In this document: in pieces, positions 37,436 through 47,824 of the stretch | Layout of the letters: each line of letters opens with the position of its first letter | Numbering within the stretch: position 1 is the first letter of the stretch | DNA from: JAFKFH01 sp017307375 | GTDB lineage: Bacteria > Pseudomonadota > Alphaproteobacteria > Ferrovibrionales > Ferrovibrionaceae | Assembly (NCBI GenBank): GCA_965229335.1 | Contig: OZ245874.1 | Location: forward strand, 1,488,001-1,552,000 | Reading direction: 5' to 3' | DNA length: 64,000 bases | Notes under the pieces: model-generated | Told to the model about the DNA's origin: nothing | What the model saw: the letters and a program-made list of their open reading frames with translations, nothing else | Databases searched by the model: none | Translations under genes and position numbers: made by a program

Positions 37436-38275
37436 TTATTCCACGACCGGGGCAAGGGTGACGACGACGGGGACGTGATCGGAGGGCGGGCTGTGATCGC
37501 GCGCGGGCTTGTAGATCTCGGCAGCCATCAGCCGGTCCTGCAGCGCGGGGGTGACCCAGACATGGTCGAGCCGCCGCCCGCGGTCGGAGGCCTTCCAGTC
37601 GCGGTTGCGATAGCTCCACCACGAATAGAGTTTCTGGTCTGCCGGCACGAAGTGGCGCACGCCGTCGACGAAGTCGTGGGCGGCGCGCATCTTCTCGATC
37701 GCCTCGAGCTCGATCGGCGTGTGGCTGACGATCTTCAGCAGCTGCTTGTGCGACCAGACGTCGTTTTCGAGCGGCGCGATGTTGAAGTCGCCGACGATGA
37801 CGATGCGGTTGTCGCGCTGCCGACGCTCGGCGAACCAGTCGGTCATCTCGGCGACGAAGTCGAGCTTGTGGCCGAATTTGTCGTTGACCGTACGATCGGG
37901 GATGTCGCCGCCCGCGGGAATGTAGAAATTGTGCAGCTCGACCCCGCCCGGCAGGGTGACGCCGATATGGCGGCAATCGTCCTTCGAGCAGAAGACCCGG
38001 CGATGATCGGCGCTGAACGGAATGCGCGAGGCGATGGCGACGCCGTTATAGCCGGGCTGGCCGCGGATGACGCGATGGGTATAGCCGAGGCTGTCGAACA
38101 GCTCATGCGGAAACAGGTCGTCGGTGACCTTGGTTTCCTGCAGACAGATGACGTCCGGGCCGTAGCGGCCGACGACATCCTTGACGCCTTCGCCACGCAG
38201 GCGGATCGAGTTCACGTTCCAGGTCAGCACGCGCCACGGGGCGGGCGAGGCGGGGCCGGGTTTGGCTTTGGGCAT
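37436..38275 (-). CDS. xthA: Exodeoxyribonuclease III
   Basis: A 279-residue apurinic endonuclease / 3'-5' exonuclease. Endonuclease/exonuclease/phosphatase fold with the full active site: TWNVNSIR (Asn), ICLQETKV (Glu metal ligand), NFYIPAGG (Tyr), VGDFNIAP (Asp/Asn), and the terminal SDHVPV (Asp-His). Start ATG at 38275, where the conserved region begins; the frame upstream has no similarity. Confidence 0.95.
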   Translation of the reverse strand: MPKAKPGPASPAPWRVLTWNVNSIRLRGEGVKDVVGRYGPDVICLQETKVTDDLFPHELFDSLGYTHRVIRGQPGYNGVAIASRIPFSADHRRVFCSKDDCRHIGVTLPGGVELHNFYIPAGGDIPDRTVNDKFGHKLDFVAEMTDWFAERRQRDNRIVIVGDFNIAPLENDVWSHKQLLKIVSHTPIELEAIEKMRAAHDFVDGVRHFVPADQKLYSWWSYRNRDWKASDRGRRLDHVWVTPALQDRLMAAEIYKPARDHSPPSDHVPVVVTLAPVVE

Positions 38276-38291
38276 GGGCGAATGGCAGCCT

Positions 38292-38894
38292 TCAGAACAG
38301 ATGGAGCGTCTGGCCGACCAGGCCGAGCGGCCAGCGCCCGGCCTCGTAAAGGCGCAGCTTGAGCAGGAAGGGGTGGTCCTCGTCGGCATCGGCGGCCAGC
38401 GCCAGGGCGGCCAGCCGCGCGGTCAGCGCCGCGGCCTCGACCGCCTGGTCGAGCAGCGCCTCGTCGACGCCGTCGTCCTCGGCCCGGGCCGCCGCCTGCG
38501 CCCCCTCGCGGGCGGCCTGGGCCGCCTTGGTGGCGACGGCGGTCAGGGCCAGACCCAGCTCGGCCTCGTCGAGGGTTTCCCGCACCACCGCCAGCAGATC
38601 GGCCCGGATCTGCTCCTCGATGTCCCAGGTCTCGGCATCCGATTCCAGCTCGGCGGTCAACAGGGCGGCATCGGCCCAGGTCTCGACCACCGCGATATGC
38701 ACCGGGTCGAAGCCAAGCCCGGCACCGTAGAGCACCGCGTCGGCCTCTTCATCCAGGCCGACGGGCTGGCCCAATGCCGCAAACCACGGGAACCCCTCGA
38801 CATGCCGGGCCAGCCGCACCACCGGGCGCAGGTTGGCGGGCAGGGCGAGCAGACCCTGGTCGTCGTCATCGTCGTTGTCGTTGGCGAAATCCAT
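38292..38894 (-). CDS. Hypothetical acidic protein
   Basis: A 200-residue protein I do not recognise. It starts with a very acidic run (DNDDDDDQ), has an alanine-rich helical middle (AAQAAREGAQAAARAEDD) and ends LGLVGQTLHLF. No signal peptide or membrane segment. It is upstream of xthA on the same strand (16-base gap) and may be co-transcribed. Codon use matches its neighbours. Antisense frames are also open, as expected in GC-rich DNA, but this frame has the best start and context. Confidence 0.7.
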   Translation of the reverse strand: MDFANDNDDDDDQGLLALPANLRPVVRLARHVEGFPWFAALGQPVGLDEEADAVLYGAGLGFDPVHIAVVETWADAALLTAELESDAETWDIEEQIRADLLAVVRETLDEAELGLALTAVATKAAQAAREGAQAAARAEDDGVDEALLDQAVEAAALTARLAALALAADADEDHPFLLKLRLYEAGRWPLGLVGQTLHLF

Positions 38895-39019
38895 CCCGAA
38901 CCCGAAAAGAGCCGATCCGCTCCTATAGGGCGGCTGGCGTGTCCAGGCAAATCCTATCGCGCGCCGGCCTGGGGTGCGATCCCTGCATACCGGGCCAAGT
39001 TATTGATTCAACTAATATC

Positions 39020-39924
39020 TCAATAGCCGCGTCGCCGATCGATGGCCGCCGAGGGTGGCTGGCCCGCCGCCAGTTCGGCGGCCGTCCGGGCCAGGGTGCG
39101 GGCCACCTCGACCGGGGAAGCCTCGCTTGCGACATGCGGCGTGACGACGATCCCGGGGTGGTGCCAGAACGGATGGCTTGCGGCCAGCGGCTCGTCGGGG
39201 AATACATCGAGCGCCGCGCCCGACAACCGGCCGCTGTCGAGTGCGGCGAGCAGGTCGGCTTCCACGAGATGCTCGCCGCGCCCGACCTGGACCAGGCTGG
39301 CGCCGGGTTTCATTCGCCGGAACAGCCGGTGATCGAGAATGCCCCGGGTTTCCGGCGTCAAGGGCAGCAGGTTCACCAGGATGTCGGAGCGGGCGAGAAC
39401 GGCATCGAGCCCGGCCGGTCCGTCCGCCCGGCGCCAGCCGGCGACCCGATAGCCGAGGCCCTGCAGGGTACCGGCGACCTCGCCGCCGATGCGGCCGAGC
39501 CCCAGGATGCCGACCGTCATCTCGCCGGCCGGCGGGGCGACAAAGCGCTGCCAGCGCGCCTGGCGCTGCTGTTCGAGGAACCGGCCGAAGCGCCGGTGGT
39601 GCCACAGCACGTGGAACAGCACGTACTCGGCCATCGCCGCGCCCTGCCGCGGGTCCAGAACGCGTACGACCGGCAGGCCGGCGGGCAGGCTGGGGCAGGA
39701 CAGGATGTTGTCGATGCCGGCACCGATGCCGCAGACCGCCTGCAGCGCGGGAAAGCGGGTGAAGCCATCGCCCGGCGGCCGCCAGGCCAGCGCCAGGGTG
39801 ACGGCCTCGGGCTCGGCGGTGTCCGGTCCGACCAGCGTCACCGCGGGGGCATGCTCGGCCATCACCGCACCGAAATACTCGTGCATGTCGAAAGCGGCCG
39901 ACAGCAGGACGCAGCGGGTGGTGG

Positions 39925-39928
<4 letters not shown>
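39020..39928 (-). CDS. D-isomer 2-hydroxyacid dehydrogenase (GhrA-like)
   Basis: A 302-residue NAD(P)-dependent reductase. Rossmann motif VGILGLGRIGGEVA (~139-152), catalytic Arg in VQVGRGEH, Glu in FPDEPL, and His in VVTPHVAS. Size and PWFLPHPW-like features resemble glyoxylate/hydroxypyruvate reductase A. Start is GTG at 39928, overlapping the stop of the ABC ATPase gene (GTGA), so it is the last gene of the dipeptide-type importer operon. It may process a 2-keto or hydroxy acid released from the imported compound. Confidence 0.85.
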
Positions 39929-41529
<1,601 letters not shown>

Positions 41530-41530
41530 C

Positions 41531-42367
41531 TCAACGCTCCCGCGCCAGGCGGGGATTGAGGGCGTCGTTCAACCCCTCGCCGATCAGGTTCAGCGCCAGC
41601 ACCGTCAGCAGGATGGCAAAGCCGGGGAAGACGGTGATCCACCAGGCCTGGCGCATCACCGTGCGCCCGGCCCCGACCATGTAGCCCCAGGACATCAGGT
41701 TCGGATCGCCCAGCCCCAGGAAGGACAGCGACGATTCCAGGAGGATCGCGGTCGCCACCATCAGCGAGGCCAGCACGATGACCGGCGACAGGGTATTGGG
41801 CAGGATCTCGCGCCAGATGATCCAGCCATGGCCGTGCCCGGTGACGATCGCCGCCTGGACGTATTCCTGGGCGCGCAGCGACAGGACCTCGCCGCGCACC
41901 AGCCGCGCCACCGGCGGCCAGGAAACGATGGCGATGGCGCCGACGATCGAATAGATCGACGGCTGCAGGATCGCGACCAGAACGATCGCCAGCGCGAAGC
42001 TCGGGATCGTCTGGAAGAATTCGGTGAAGCGCATCAGGACGTCGTCGGCGCGTCCGCCGAAATATCCCGCCATCGCCCCGATCGGCACGCCGATGGCGAG
42101 GGCTGCAAGGGTCGAGACCAGCCCGACGATCAGCGAGACGCGCGCGCCGTGGATCAGGCCGGCGGTGACGTCGCGGCCCAGCGCGTCGGTGCCGAGCAGG
42201 AAGCCCGGCACCGTCATCGGCGGCAGGAACGGGCGCTGCACCATGCGCCAGGGCGAATTCGGAAACAGCATCGGGCCGGCGATCGCCACGACCAGCACGA
42301 CGGCGAGTACGACGAGGCCGAGGGCGGCGCCGCGGTTGCGCAGCAGGTTGCGCCAGAACGTCTTCAT
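41531..42367 (-). CDS. Dipeptide-type ABC transporter permease (DppC-like)
   Basis: A 278-residue inner-membrane permease. An N-terminal membrane anchor precedes LLGTDALGRDVTAGLIHGARVSL, the DppC hallmark. The EAA loop is present around the ILPNTLSPVIVL segment, and the GLGDPNLMSWGYM stretch is also conserved. About six membrane segments. Start ATG at 42367 overlaps the DppB-like stop (42364). The reading frame stays open far upstream through other genes, which is a GC-rich artefact. Confidence 0.93.
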   Translation of the reverse strand: MKTFWRNLLRNRGAALGLVVLAVVLVVAIAGPMLFPNSPWRMVQRPFLPPMTVPGFLLGTDALGRDVTAGLIHGARVSLIVGLVSTLAALAIGVPIGAMAGYFGGRADDVLMRFTEFFQTIPSFALAIVLVAILQPSIYSIVGAIAIVSWPPVARLVRGEVLSLRAQEYVQAAIVTGHGHGWIIWREILPNTLSPVIVLASLMVATAILLESSLSFLGLGDPNLMSWGYMVGAGRTVMRQAWWITVFPGFAILLTVLALNLIGEGLNDALNPRLARER

Positions 42368-43332
42368 GCCTTGATCTCGATGCGCGGATCGACCAGCCGG
42401 TAGATCAGGTCGGTGACCAGGTTGAAGATCAGCACCATCGCCGAGGAGACGACGAAGATGCCGAGCAGCAGGTTGTAGTCGCGCTGCAGCAGCGCCTCGT
42501 ACATCAGCCGGCCGATGCCGGGCCAGGCGAATACCGTCTCGGTCAATACTGCGCCGCCGACCAGCGTGCCGGCCTGCAGGCCGGCCAGCGTCACCACCGG
42601 CAGCAGGGCGTTGCGCAGGACATGGCGCCGCTGGATCACGCCTTCGCCCAGGCCCTTGGCCCGCGCGGTCTTGACGAAATCGAGGCGCGAGACCTGCAGC
42701 ATCGAGGCGCGGGTCATGCGGGCATAGGTCGCCATGAAGAACAGCCCCAGCGTCGTCGCCGGCAGCACCAGGTGCTGGGCGATGTCGGAGAGGCGGGCGA
42801 CGCCGGTCAGGCCGGCACCGACGGTCTCGTAGCCGAAGGCGGGCAGCCAGCCCATGGTGACCGAGAACACCAGCACGGCCATCAGCGCGACCCAGAACAG
42901 CGGGGTGGCGTAGAAGACCAGCGCGACGACCGTGATCAGCGTGTCCGACCAGCTGCCGGCCCGCCGGGCGGCCAGGCTGCCGAACAGGACGCCGAGGGCG
43001 AGCGAGATGGCGAAGGCGGAAAGCGTCAGCAGCAGGGTGGCCGGCAGCCGGCTGAAGATCAGGTCGGCCACCGGCATTTGCTGGCGGAAGGAAAAGCCGA
43101 GGTCGAGGGTCGCGATGCCCTTCACGTACAGCGCCAGCTGCACCGGCAATGGCTGGTCGAGGCCGAAGCGTTCGCGGAGCTGGGCGACGAAGATCTCGTC
43201 CGACGCCCCGGCTTCCCCCGCCATCACCAGGGCGGGGTCGCCGGGCGCAGCCCGGATCAGGAAGAAGTTCAGCACCACGATGGCCAGCAGCACCACGACC
43301 ATCTTGACCAGACGCTGGACGACGAAGGACAT
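42364..43332 (-). CDS. Dipeptide-type ABC transporter permease (DppB-like)
   Basis: A 322-residue permease with the DppB/OppB N-terminus (VQRLVKMVVVLLAIVVLNFFLIR, in short an RxxxxxxVxxxxxxxxFxL pattern) followed by a periplasmic loop mentioning PGDPA. The EAA loop region is RAKGLGEGVIQRRHVLRNALLP, and AVLTETVFAWPGIG is conserved. Forms the channel with the DppC-like protein. Start ATG at 43332; 15 bases after the binding protein stop. Confidence 0.93.
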   Translation of the reverse strand: MSFVVQRLVKMVVVLLAIVVLNFFLIRAAPGDPALVMAGEAGASDEIFVAQLRERFGLDQPLPVQLALYVKGIATLDLGFSFRQQMPVADLIFSRLPATLLLTLSAFAISLALGVLFGSLAARRAGSWSDTLITVVALVFYATPLFWVALMAVLVFSVTMGWLPAFGYETVGAGLTGVARLSDIAQHLVLPATTLGLFFMATYARMTRASMLQVSRLDFVKTARAKGLGEGVIQRRHVLRNALLPVVTLAGLQAGTLVGGAVLTETVFAWPGIGRLMYEALLQRDYNLLLGIFVVSSAMVLIFNLVTDLIYRLVDPRIEIKA

Positions 43333-43347
43333 CGCGGCCGGGCGCGC

Positions 43348-44907
43348 TTACTTGTCGATCCAGGCGTCGCGGAAGCCGTCGTTCACCCCGATCGCCGTGG
43401 TCACGAGATCCTTGACCTTGCAGCGCGTGATCGTCGGGAACTCGAGTTCCAGCAGCCAGGCCACCGGCACGTCCTCGACCAGCGTCTTCTGGACCTTGGC
43501 GTAGATGTCCTTCCGCTTGGGATCGGGAAAGGCGTTGGCGCCATCGGCGAACAGCTGGTCGACCGCAGCGTTGCTGTAGCCTTCGACGTTGTTCCAGGGC
43601 GACCCCTTCTGGATCTGCGACGAGACGTAGGTGCGCGCCACCCCCAGTGCCGGGTCGCCGTACTGGTAGAGGTAGGTGAAGGCGATGTCGTAGTCCCATT
43701 CGGCCGTCTTCTGCGTCCAGCCGGGCACGTCGGTCGCGACCATCTCGACGTTGATTCCGACGTCCTGCAGGTTCTGGCGCACCGCCTCGGCCCAGCGCTG
43801 CCAGGTCTCGCCATAGGGCAGCGGCAGCAGGCGCACCTTCTCGCCCTTGTAGCCGGCCTCCTTCAGCAGCGCCTTGGCCTTGGCCGGATCGTAGGGATAT
43901 TTCGGCACGTCGTCGGTGTAGAAACGCACCGACGACGAGGCCGGGCCGGTCGCGACATTGCCCAGGCCGTTCCAGATCACGTTCTTGGCGAAGTCGCGGT
44001 CCATCGCGTACATCACCGCCTGGCGGAACTGCTTGTTCGCGGTCGGGCCCTGGCGGTTGTTCAGCCACAGCCAGGACAGCGGCGAGAAGAATTCCCACCC
44101 CTTGCCGGTGACGCAGACATCCTTGAGCTTGGACAGTCGCGGCACGTCGAAGTTCTCGACCGAACCGCCGGGCAGGATGTCGACCTTGCCGGTCTCGAAG
44201 GCGACCGCGCGGGCGGCCGCGTCGGGCACGACATGCCAGTAGATCTCGTCCAGCAGCGGCTTGCCCTTGACGTGATAGTTCGGGTTCTTCACCAGCTTGA
44301 TGAACGAACCCTTCTGCCACTCCTTGAACATGAACGGGCCGGTGCCGACCGGCGTGTTGTTGGCCGGGTTGGTCTTGTAGTCGGTGCCGTCGTAGATGTG
44401 CTTCGGGATCATCGGCATCGAGCCGACCTCGAAGACGCCGATGAACGGGCCGAATGGCTGCTTCAGGGTGAAGACGACGGTGTGGTCGTCCGGCGTCTCC
44501 ACCTTGTCGACCTGGGCCATGTTGGCGCGAGCGCGCGGGTGGGTCTGCTTGAGGAATTCGGTCGAGAAGACGACGTCGGCCGCGGTGAACGGCTTGCCGT
44601 CATGCCAGGTCACGCCCTGCTTCAGCTTGAAGGTGTAGACCTTGCCGTCGTCCGAGATCGTCCAGCTCTCGGCCAGCGACGGCATCGGATTGAGCTTGGC
44701 GTCGTAGCGGAGCAGGCCTTCGTAGATGTTGCCCGACACCATCTGCGTCGGCCCGTTCTGGACGAGGCCGAGCATCAGCCCCGGCGGCTCCGGCTGGATG
44801 ATCGCGTTGGCGACGCCGCCCGGCTTGCCCTGGGCGAGCGCCGTTGCCGTCACCAGCGTGGCCAGGCCGAAGGTCGCGATGAATCCGGTCAAGGTCCTTG
44901 TCTGCAC
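43348..44907 (-). CDS. Dipeptide-type ABC transporter substrate-binding protein
   Basis: A 519-residue periplasmic protein of SBP family 5. Signal peptide: VQTRTLTG, a hydrophobic stretch, cleavage after ALAQ (~25). Family pattern: IYEGLLRYDAKLNPMPSLAE, SDDGKVYTFKLKQGVTWHDG, and the late RQAVMYAMDR. Start is GTG at 44907, with AGAAGGGG 8 bases upstream; the frame stays open upstream without any similarity. The family binds peptides, but members also bind opines, sugars and other solutes; the operon partners (aldolase, hydroxyacid dehydrogenase) hint at something other than simple peptides. Confidence 0.93.
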   Translation of the reverse strand: MQTRTLTGFIATFGLATLVTATALAQGKPGGVANAIIQPEPPGLMLGLVQNGPTQMVSGNIYEGLLRYDAKLNPMPSLAESWTISDDGKVYTFKLKQGVTWHDGKPFTAADVVFSTEFLKQTHPRARANMAQVDKVETPDDHTVVFTLKQPFGPFIGVFEVGSMPMIPKHIYDGTDYKTNPANNTPVGTGPFMFKEWQKGSFIKLVKNPNYHVKGKPLLDEIYWHVVPDAAARAVAFETGKVDILPGGSVENFDVPRLSKLKDVCVTGKGWEFFSPLSWLWLNNRQGPTANKQFRQAVMYAMDRDFAKNVIWNGLGNVATGPASSSVRFYTDDVPKYPYDPAKAKALLKEAGYKGEKVRLLPLPYGETWQRWAEAVRQNLQDVGINVEMVATDVPGWTQKTAEWDYDIAFTYLYQYGDPALGVARTYVSSQIQKGSPWNNVEGYSNAAVDQLFADGANAFPDPKRKDIYAKVQKTLVEDVPVAWLLELEFPTITRCKVKDLVTTAIGVNDGFRDAWIDK

Positions 44908-44960
44908 CGTAAAGCCCCTTCTGTTTTTCGTGATCGTTGGTTTGCCCGATCCTTGGTGGA

Positions 44961-45734
44961 TCAGTTGCGATAGTCGGTACCGTGCCGCTCCAGGTAGCGC
45001 TTGAAGGCATCCCATTCGATGTCGACGCCCGATGCCTCGGTCTCGGCGTAGAAGCGGTCGTATTGTGCGGCCGTATGGGCCGGAATGCCGGCCGGCGGCT
45101 GCATGATCGGGGCACCGGCCGACTGGATCGCCAGCTGCGCCCGGCACGAGCGTTCCAGGTTGTGCATCAGCTTGAACGCCTCGGCGACCGAACGGCCGGC
45201 AGTCAGCAGGCCGTGGTTGCGCAGGATCATGACGTAGTGCCGGCCGAGATCGGCGACCAGCCGCTGGCGTTCGTCGAGGTCGAGGGCGATGCCCTCGTAG
45301 GTATGGTAGGCGATGCGGTCGGTGAACTGCATCGACCACTGGTTCAGCGGCAGCAGGCCGTCGCGTTGCGACGAGACGGCGACGCCGGCGACCGTATGGG
45401 TGTGCAGCACGCAGACCAGATCGGGGCGGGCGCCGTGGATCGCCGAATGGATCGTGAAGCCGGCCGGATTGATGCCCAGACCCATCGGATCGTCGACCAC
45501 CTCGCCGTCGAGGTCGACGGTGACGAGATTGGAGGCCTGCACCTCCTCGAACCGCGCGCCGTAGGGGTTGATCAGGAACCGGTCATGCCGGCCGGGCAGC
45601 CGGGCCGAGATGTGGGTGTAGATCGAATCGTCGAGACCCAGGCGATGGATCAACTGGTAGGCCGCCGCCAGGTCGACCTTGGTCGCCCACACGGCATCGC
45701 CGTCGTTCGAGGCCGTCCTGATCGCGACCGTCAT
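44961..45734 (-). CDS. Class II aldolase/adducin family protein
   Basis: A 257-residue protein of the FucA/AraD superfamily. Zinc-binding HTHTVAG (~residues 107-113) and the late RNHGLLTAG carry the ligand histidines; THISARLPG near the start is the phosphate- or carboxylate-binding region. Start chosen at ATG 45734 because AGGGG is well placed; an ATG at 45770 would add 12 residues. First gene of the minus-strand operon feeding into the importer. Members act as aldolases, epimerases or decarboxylases; the one here is undetermined. Confidence 0.87.
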   Translation of the reverse strand: MTVAIRTASNDGDAVWATKVDLAAAYQLIHRLGLDDSIYTHISARLPGRHDRFLINPYGARFEEVQASNLVTVDLDGEVVDDPMGLGINPAGFTIHSAIHGARPDLVCVLHTHTVAGVAVSSQRDGLLPLNQWSMQFTDRIAYHTYEGIALDLDERQRLVADLGRHYVMILRNHGLLTAGRSVAEAFKLMHNLERSCRAQLAIQSAGAPIMQPPAGIPAHTAAQYDRFYAETEASGVDIEWDAFKRYLERHGTDYRN

Positions 45735-45793
45735 CTGCCACCCCTGCTGGTGTTTGACGAACTGTGTCATGGGGCTACACACGGTGCAATTCA

Positions 45794-45817
45794 AAACTGT
45801 CGACAGTCGACGTTTTA
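45794..45817. promoter_or_regulatory. GTCGAC palindrome pair between aldolase operon and GntR gene
   Basis: CTGTCGACAG (45797-45806) is a perfect 10-bp palindrome, and a second GTCGAC (45806-45811) overlaps its end. The pair is flanked by AAAAC and GTTTT, giving an almost symmetrical 24-base element. It sits in the 118-base divergent region and is the likely binding site of the adjacent FCD regulator. The same core forms the three sites at 510-574. Confidence 0.55.
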
Positions 45818-45852
45818 GGGGGTACTGATCGCGCCAGCGAGGAAACTTTCCC

Positions 45853-46560
45853 ATGCGTCATGCATCCAAGCCCGTCGGGCTGACCGCGGTCGCCGCCCAG
45901 GATCTGGTCAGCCAGATCGCCCGCTCGCTGACCGAGGCGATCGTCTCGGGCCAGTTGCCGCCGGGATCGAAGGTGGCCGAGGCCGCGGTTGCCCGCGAAC
46001 TCGGCGTCAGCCGGGCGCCGGTGCGCGAGGCGGGGCGGCTGCTGGAAAGCCAGGGGCTGCTGGTGACCCATCCCGGCCGCGGCTTTTTCGTGCGCGCCCA
46101 TTCGCCCGAGGATATCGACGACCTCTACGACCTGCGCATCTGCATCGAGAAGCATGCGGCCGTGCTGGCGGCCCGGCGGTTGACGCCCGAGGGGGCGCAG
46201 GCGCTGCGCCGCCAGCTGGCCGTGCTCGACGCCGCCGCCCAGGGCCACGACCCGGCGGCGCAGGTCGAGGAGGATTACCGCCTGCATAGGCTGATCTGCG
46301 AAATGTCGGGCAACCGCCGCCTGCTGCGCCTGTTCGACGACCTGTCGTCCGAACTGCGCATCGTGATCGGGCTGATCGGGCGTCTCTACGACGATCCGCA
46401 GCGCATTGCCGACACCCACAAGCCGCTGCTCGACGCCATCGAATCCGGTGACGATGCGCGTATCGCGGCCGCTGTCGAATTCCATCTCGGCGATGCCTGG
46501 CGCGGGGTCGCCGGGCTGGTCCGCGCCATGCCCGCAGACCCCAGGGGAGGCCATAGGTGA
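45853..46560 (+). CDS. GntR/FadR-family (FCD) transcriptional regulator
   Basis: A 235-residue regulator. N-terminal winged helix with AVARELGVSRAPVREAGRLL (~residues 44-63), then an FCD all-helical domain with DLYDLRICIEKHAAVLA and YRLHRLICEMSGN; the Asp/His set (in EEDYRLHR and later HLGDAW) probably binds a metal that contacts the effector. Divergent from the aldolase-importer operon and coupled (GTGA overlap) to the deacetylase-family gene. It probably represses both directions until a transported compound or its product binds. Confidence 0.9.
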   Translation: MRHASKPVGLTAVAAQDLVSQIARSLTEAIVSGQLPPGSKVAEAAVARELGVSRAPVREAGRLLESQGLLVTHPGRGFFVRAHSPEDIDDLYDLRICIEKHAAVLAARRLTPEGAQALRRQLAVLDAAAQGHDPAAQVEEDYRLHRLICEMSGNRRLLRLFDDLSSELRIVIGLIGRLYDDPQRIADTHKPLLDAIESGDDARIAAAVEFHLGDAWRGVAGLVRAMPADPRGGHR

Positions 46561-47585
46561 AAGCCGTCTTCAGCGACGCCCATCGCAGTCACGACCCGCA
46601 ATTCTTCCTGGTGCGCGGCAAGGTCGTACGCACCACCGAACAGCCGGAGCGCGCCGATCGCCTGATGGCGGGGCTGAAGCTCGGCCGCCATGATCTGATC
46701 GTCGCCGAGGGCTTCGGCGGCGGCCCGCGCGCCCGCGTGCACAGCCCCGACTATCTCGCGTTCCTGGCCGAGGCCTGGGACCAGTGGCGGGCCCTACCCG
46801 ATGCCGGCGACGAGATGATCCCGAACATGCACCCGGTGCGCCAGCAGCCGGGCACTTACCCGGCCGGGATCGTCGGCCGGCTGGGCTGGCATGCCGCCGA
46901 CACTGCCTGCGCGATCGGGCCGGGCACCTTCGCCGCCGCCTGCGCCGCAGCCGACGTCGCGGTCACGGCGGCCGAGATGGTGCTGGGCGGCGAGGATGCC
47001 GCCTACGCGCTGTGCCGCCCGCCGGGCCATCATGCCTATCGCGACATGGCCGGCGGGTTCTGCTACCTGAACAATTCGGCGATCGCGGCGGCGCATCTGC
47101 GCCAGCGTCACGAGCGGGTTGCCATCCTCGACGTCGATGTCCATCACGGCAACGGCACCCAGGGCATCTTCTATGCCCGGCCCGACGTGCTGACCGTCTC
47201 GATCCATGCCGAGCCGAGCCGGTACTATCCGTTCTTCTGGGGCTATGCGCATGAGCGGGGCGAAGGGCCCGGGCTCGGCGCCAATCTCAACCTGCCGCTG
47301 GCCCTGGGCACCGACGATGCCGGCTACATGCCGGCCCTGGACCAGGCGGCTGCGGCGATCCGGGCTTTCGCCCCCGGCGCTCTGGTCGTGGCCCTCGGCC
47401 TGGACGCCTCCGAGCATGATCCTCTGGCGGGCTTGAAGGTGACCACGGCAGGGTTCCGCCGGATCGGCGAGGCGCTGGCCCGCCTCGGCCTGCCTACCGT
47501 CCTGGTGCAGGAGGGCGGCTATCTTTCCGACCTGCTCGGCACCAACCTCGCCGCCGTGCTGGAGGGCTTCGAGGCCGTCCGATAA
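46557..47585 (+). CDS. Histone deacetylase-family amidohydrolase (acetylpolyamine amidohydrolase-like)
   Basis: A 342-residue zinc amidohydrolase. All catalytic features are present: RPPGHHA (154-160, His pair), DVDVHHGNG with zinc ligands Asp194 and His196, GLDASEHDP with Asp283, and QEGGY with catalytic Tyr322. The N-terminus (FSDAHRSHDPQ) and overall length resemble acetylpolyamine amidohydrolases rather than AcuC. Start is GTG at 46557, overlapping the regulator's stop. Placed with a dipeptide-type importer, it may remove an acyl group from an imported amide; that link is inferred. Confidence 0.88.
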   Translation: MKAVFSDAHRSHDPQFFLVRGKVVRTTEQPERADRLMAGLKLGRHDLIVAEGFGGGPRARVHSPDYLAFLAEAWDQWRALPDAGDEMIPNMHPVRQQPGTYPAGIVGRLGWHAADTACAIGPGTFAAACAAADVAVTAAEMVLGGEDAAYALCRPPGHHAYRDMAGGFCYLNNSAIAAAHLRQRHERVAILDVDVHHGNGTQGIFYARPDVLTVSIHAEPSRYYPFFWGYAHERGEGPGLGANLNLPLALGTDDAGYMPALDQAAAAIRAFAPGALVVALGLDASEHDPLAGLKVTTAGFRRIGEALARLGLPTVLVQEGGYLSDLLGTNLAAVLEGFEAVR

Positions 47586-47590
47586 GTATT

Positions 47591-47623
47591 GCGCCCGGCC
47601 CTCGGGGGAGAAGGGCCGGGCGC
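47591..47623 (+). terminator. Perfect 12-bp hairpin after the deacetylase gene
   Basis: GCGCCCGGCCCT (47591-47602) pairs perfectly with AGGGCCGGGCGC (47612-47623) around the loop CGGGGGAGA. It starts five bases after the stop. No T-tract follows, so it may act as a transcript-end stabiliser or a Rho-aided terminator. Confidence 0.6.
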
Positions 47624-47645
47624 AAGGGTCCGTGGTCACACGGAG

Positions 47646-47673
47646 GACGTCGGACGGGGGGAGATCCGACGTC
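47646..47673. repeat. Second hairpin with a near-identical loop
   Basis: GACGTCGGA (47646-47654) pairs with TCCGACGTC (47665-47673) around CGGGGGGAGA, nearly the same loop as the hairpin 23 bases upstream although the stems differ. The rest of this 239-base gap (47586-47824) has no recognisable gene. Confidence 0.5.
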
Positions 47674-47824
47674 GGGCGACCGGCTGGCTCCATCGGCCAG
47701 GAGGGGGGAACCGGGGCGATTTCGTTGCCGGCCTGTCGCTGTCACAACGTCATATGGGACATGGGCCTGTCGATACCAGGGGCGGATTCATTAAAAATCA
47801 TCCATCTGGCGAGCCCCTTGCGGG

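Noticed and set aside
42368..44320. Long upstream extension of the DppC-like frame
   Set aside because: Lies over the DppB-like and binding-protein genes in another frame; similarity begins only at 42367.
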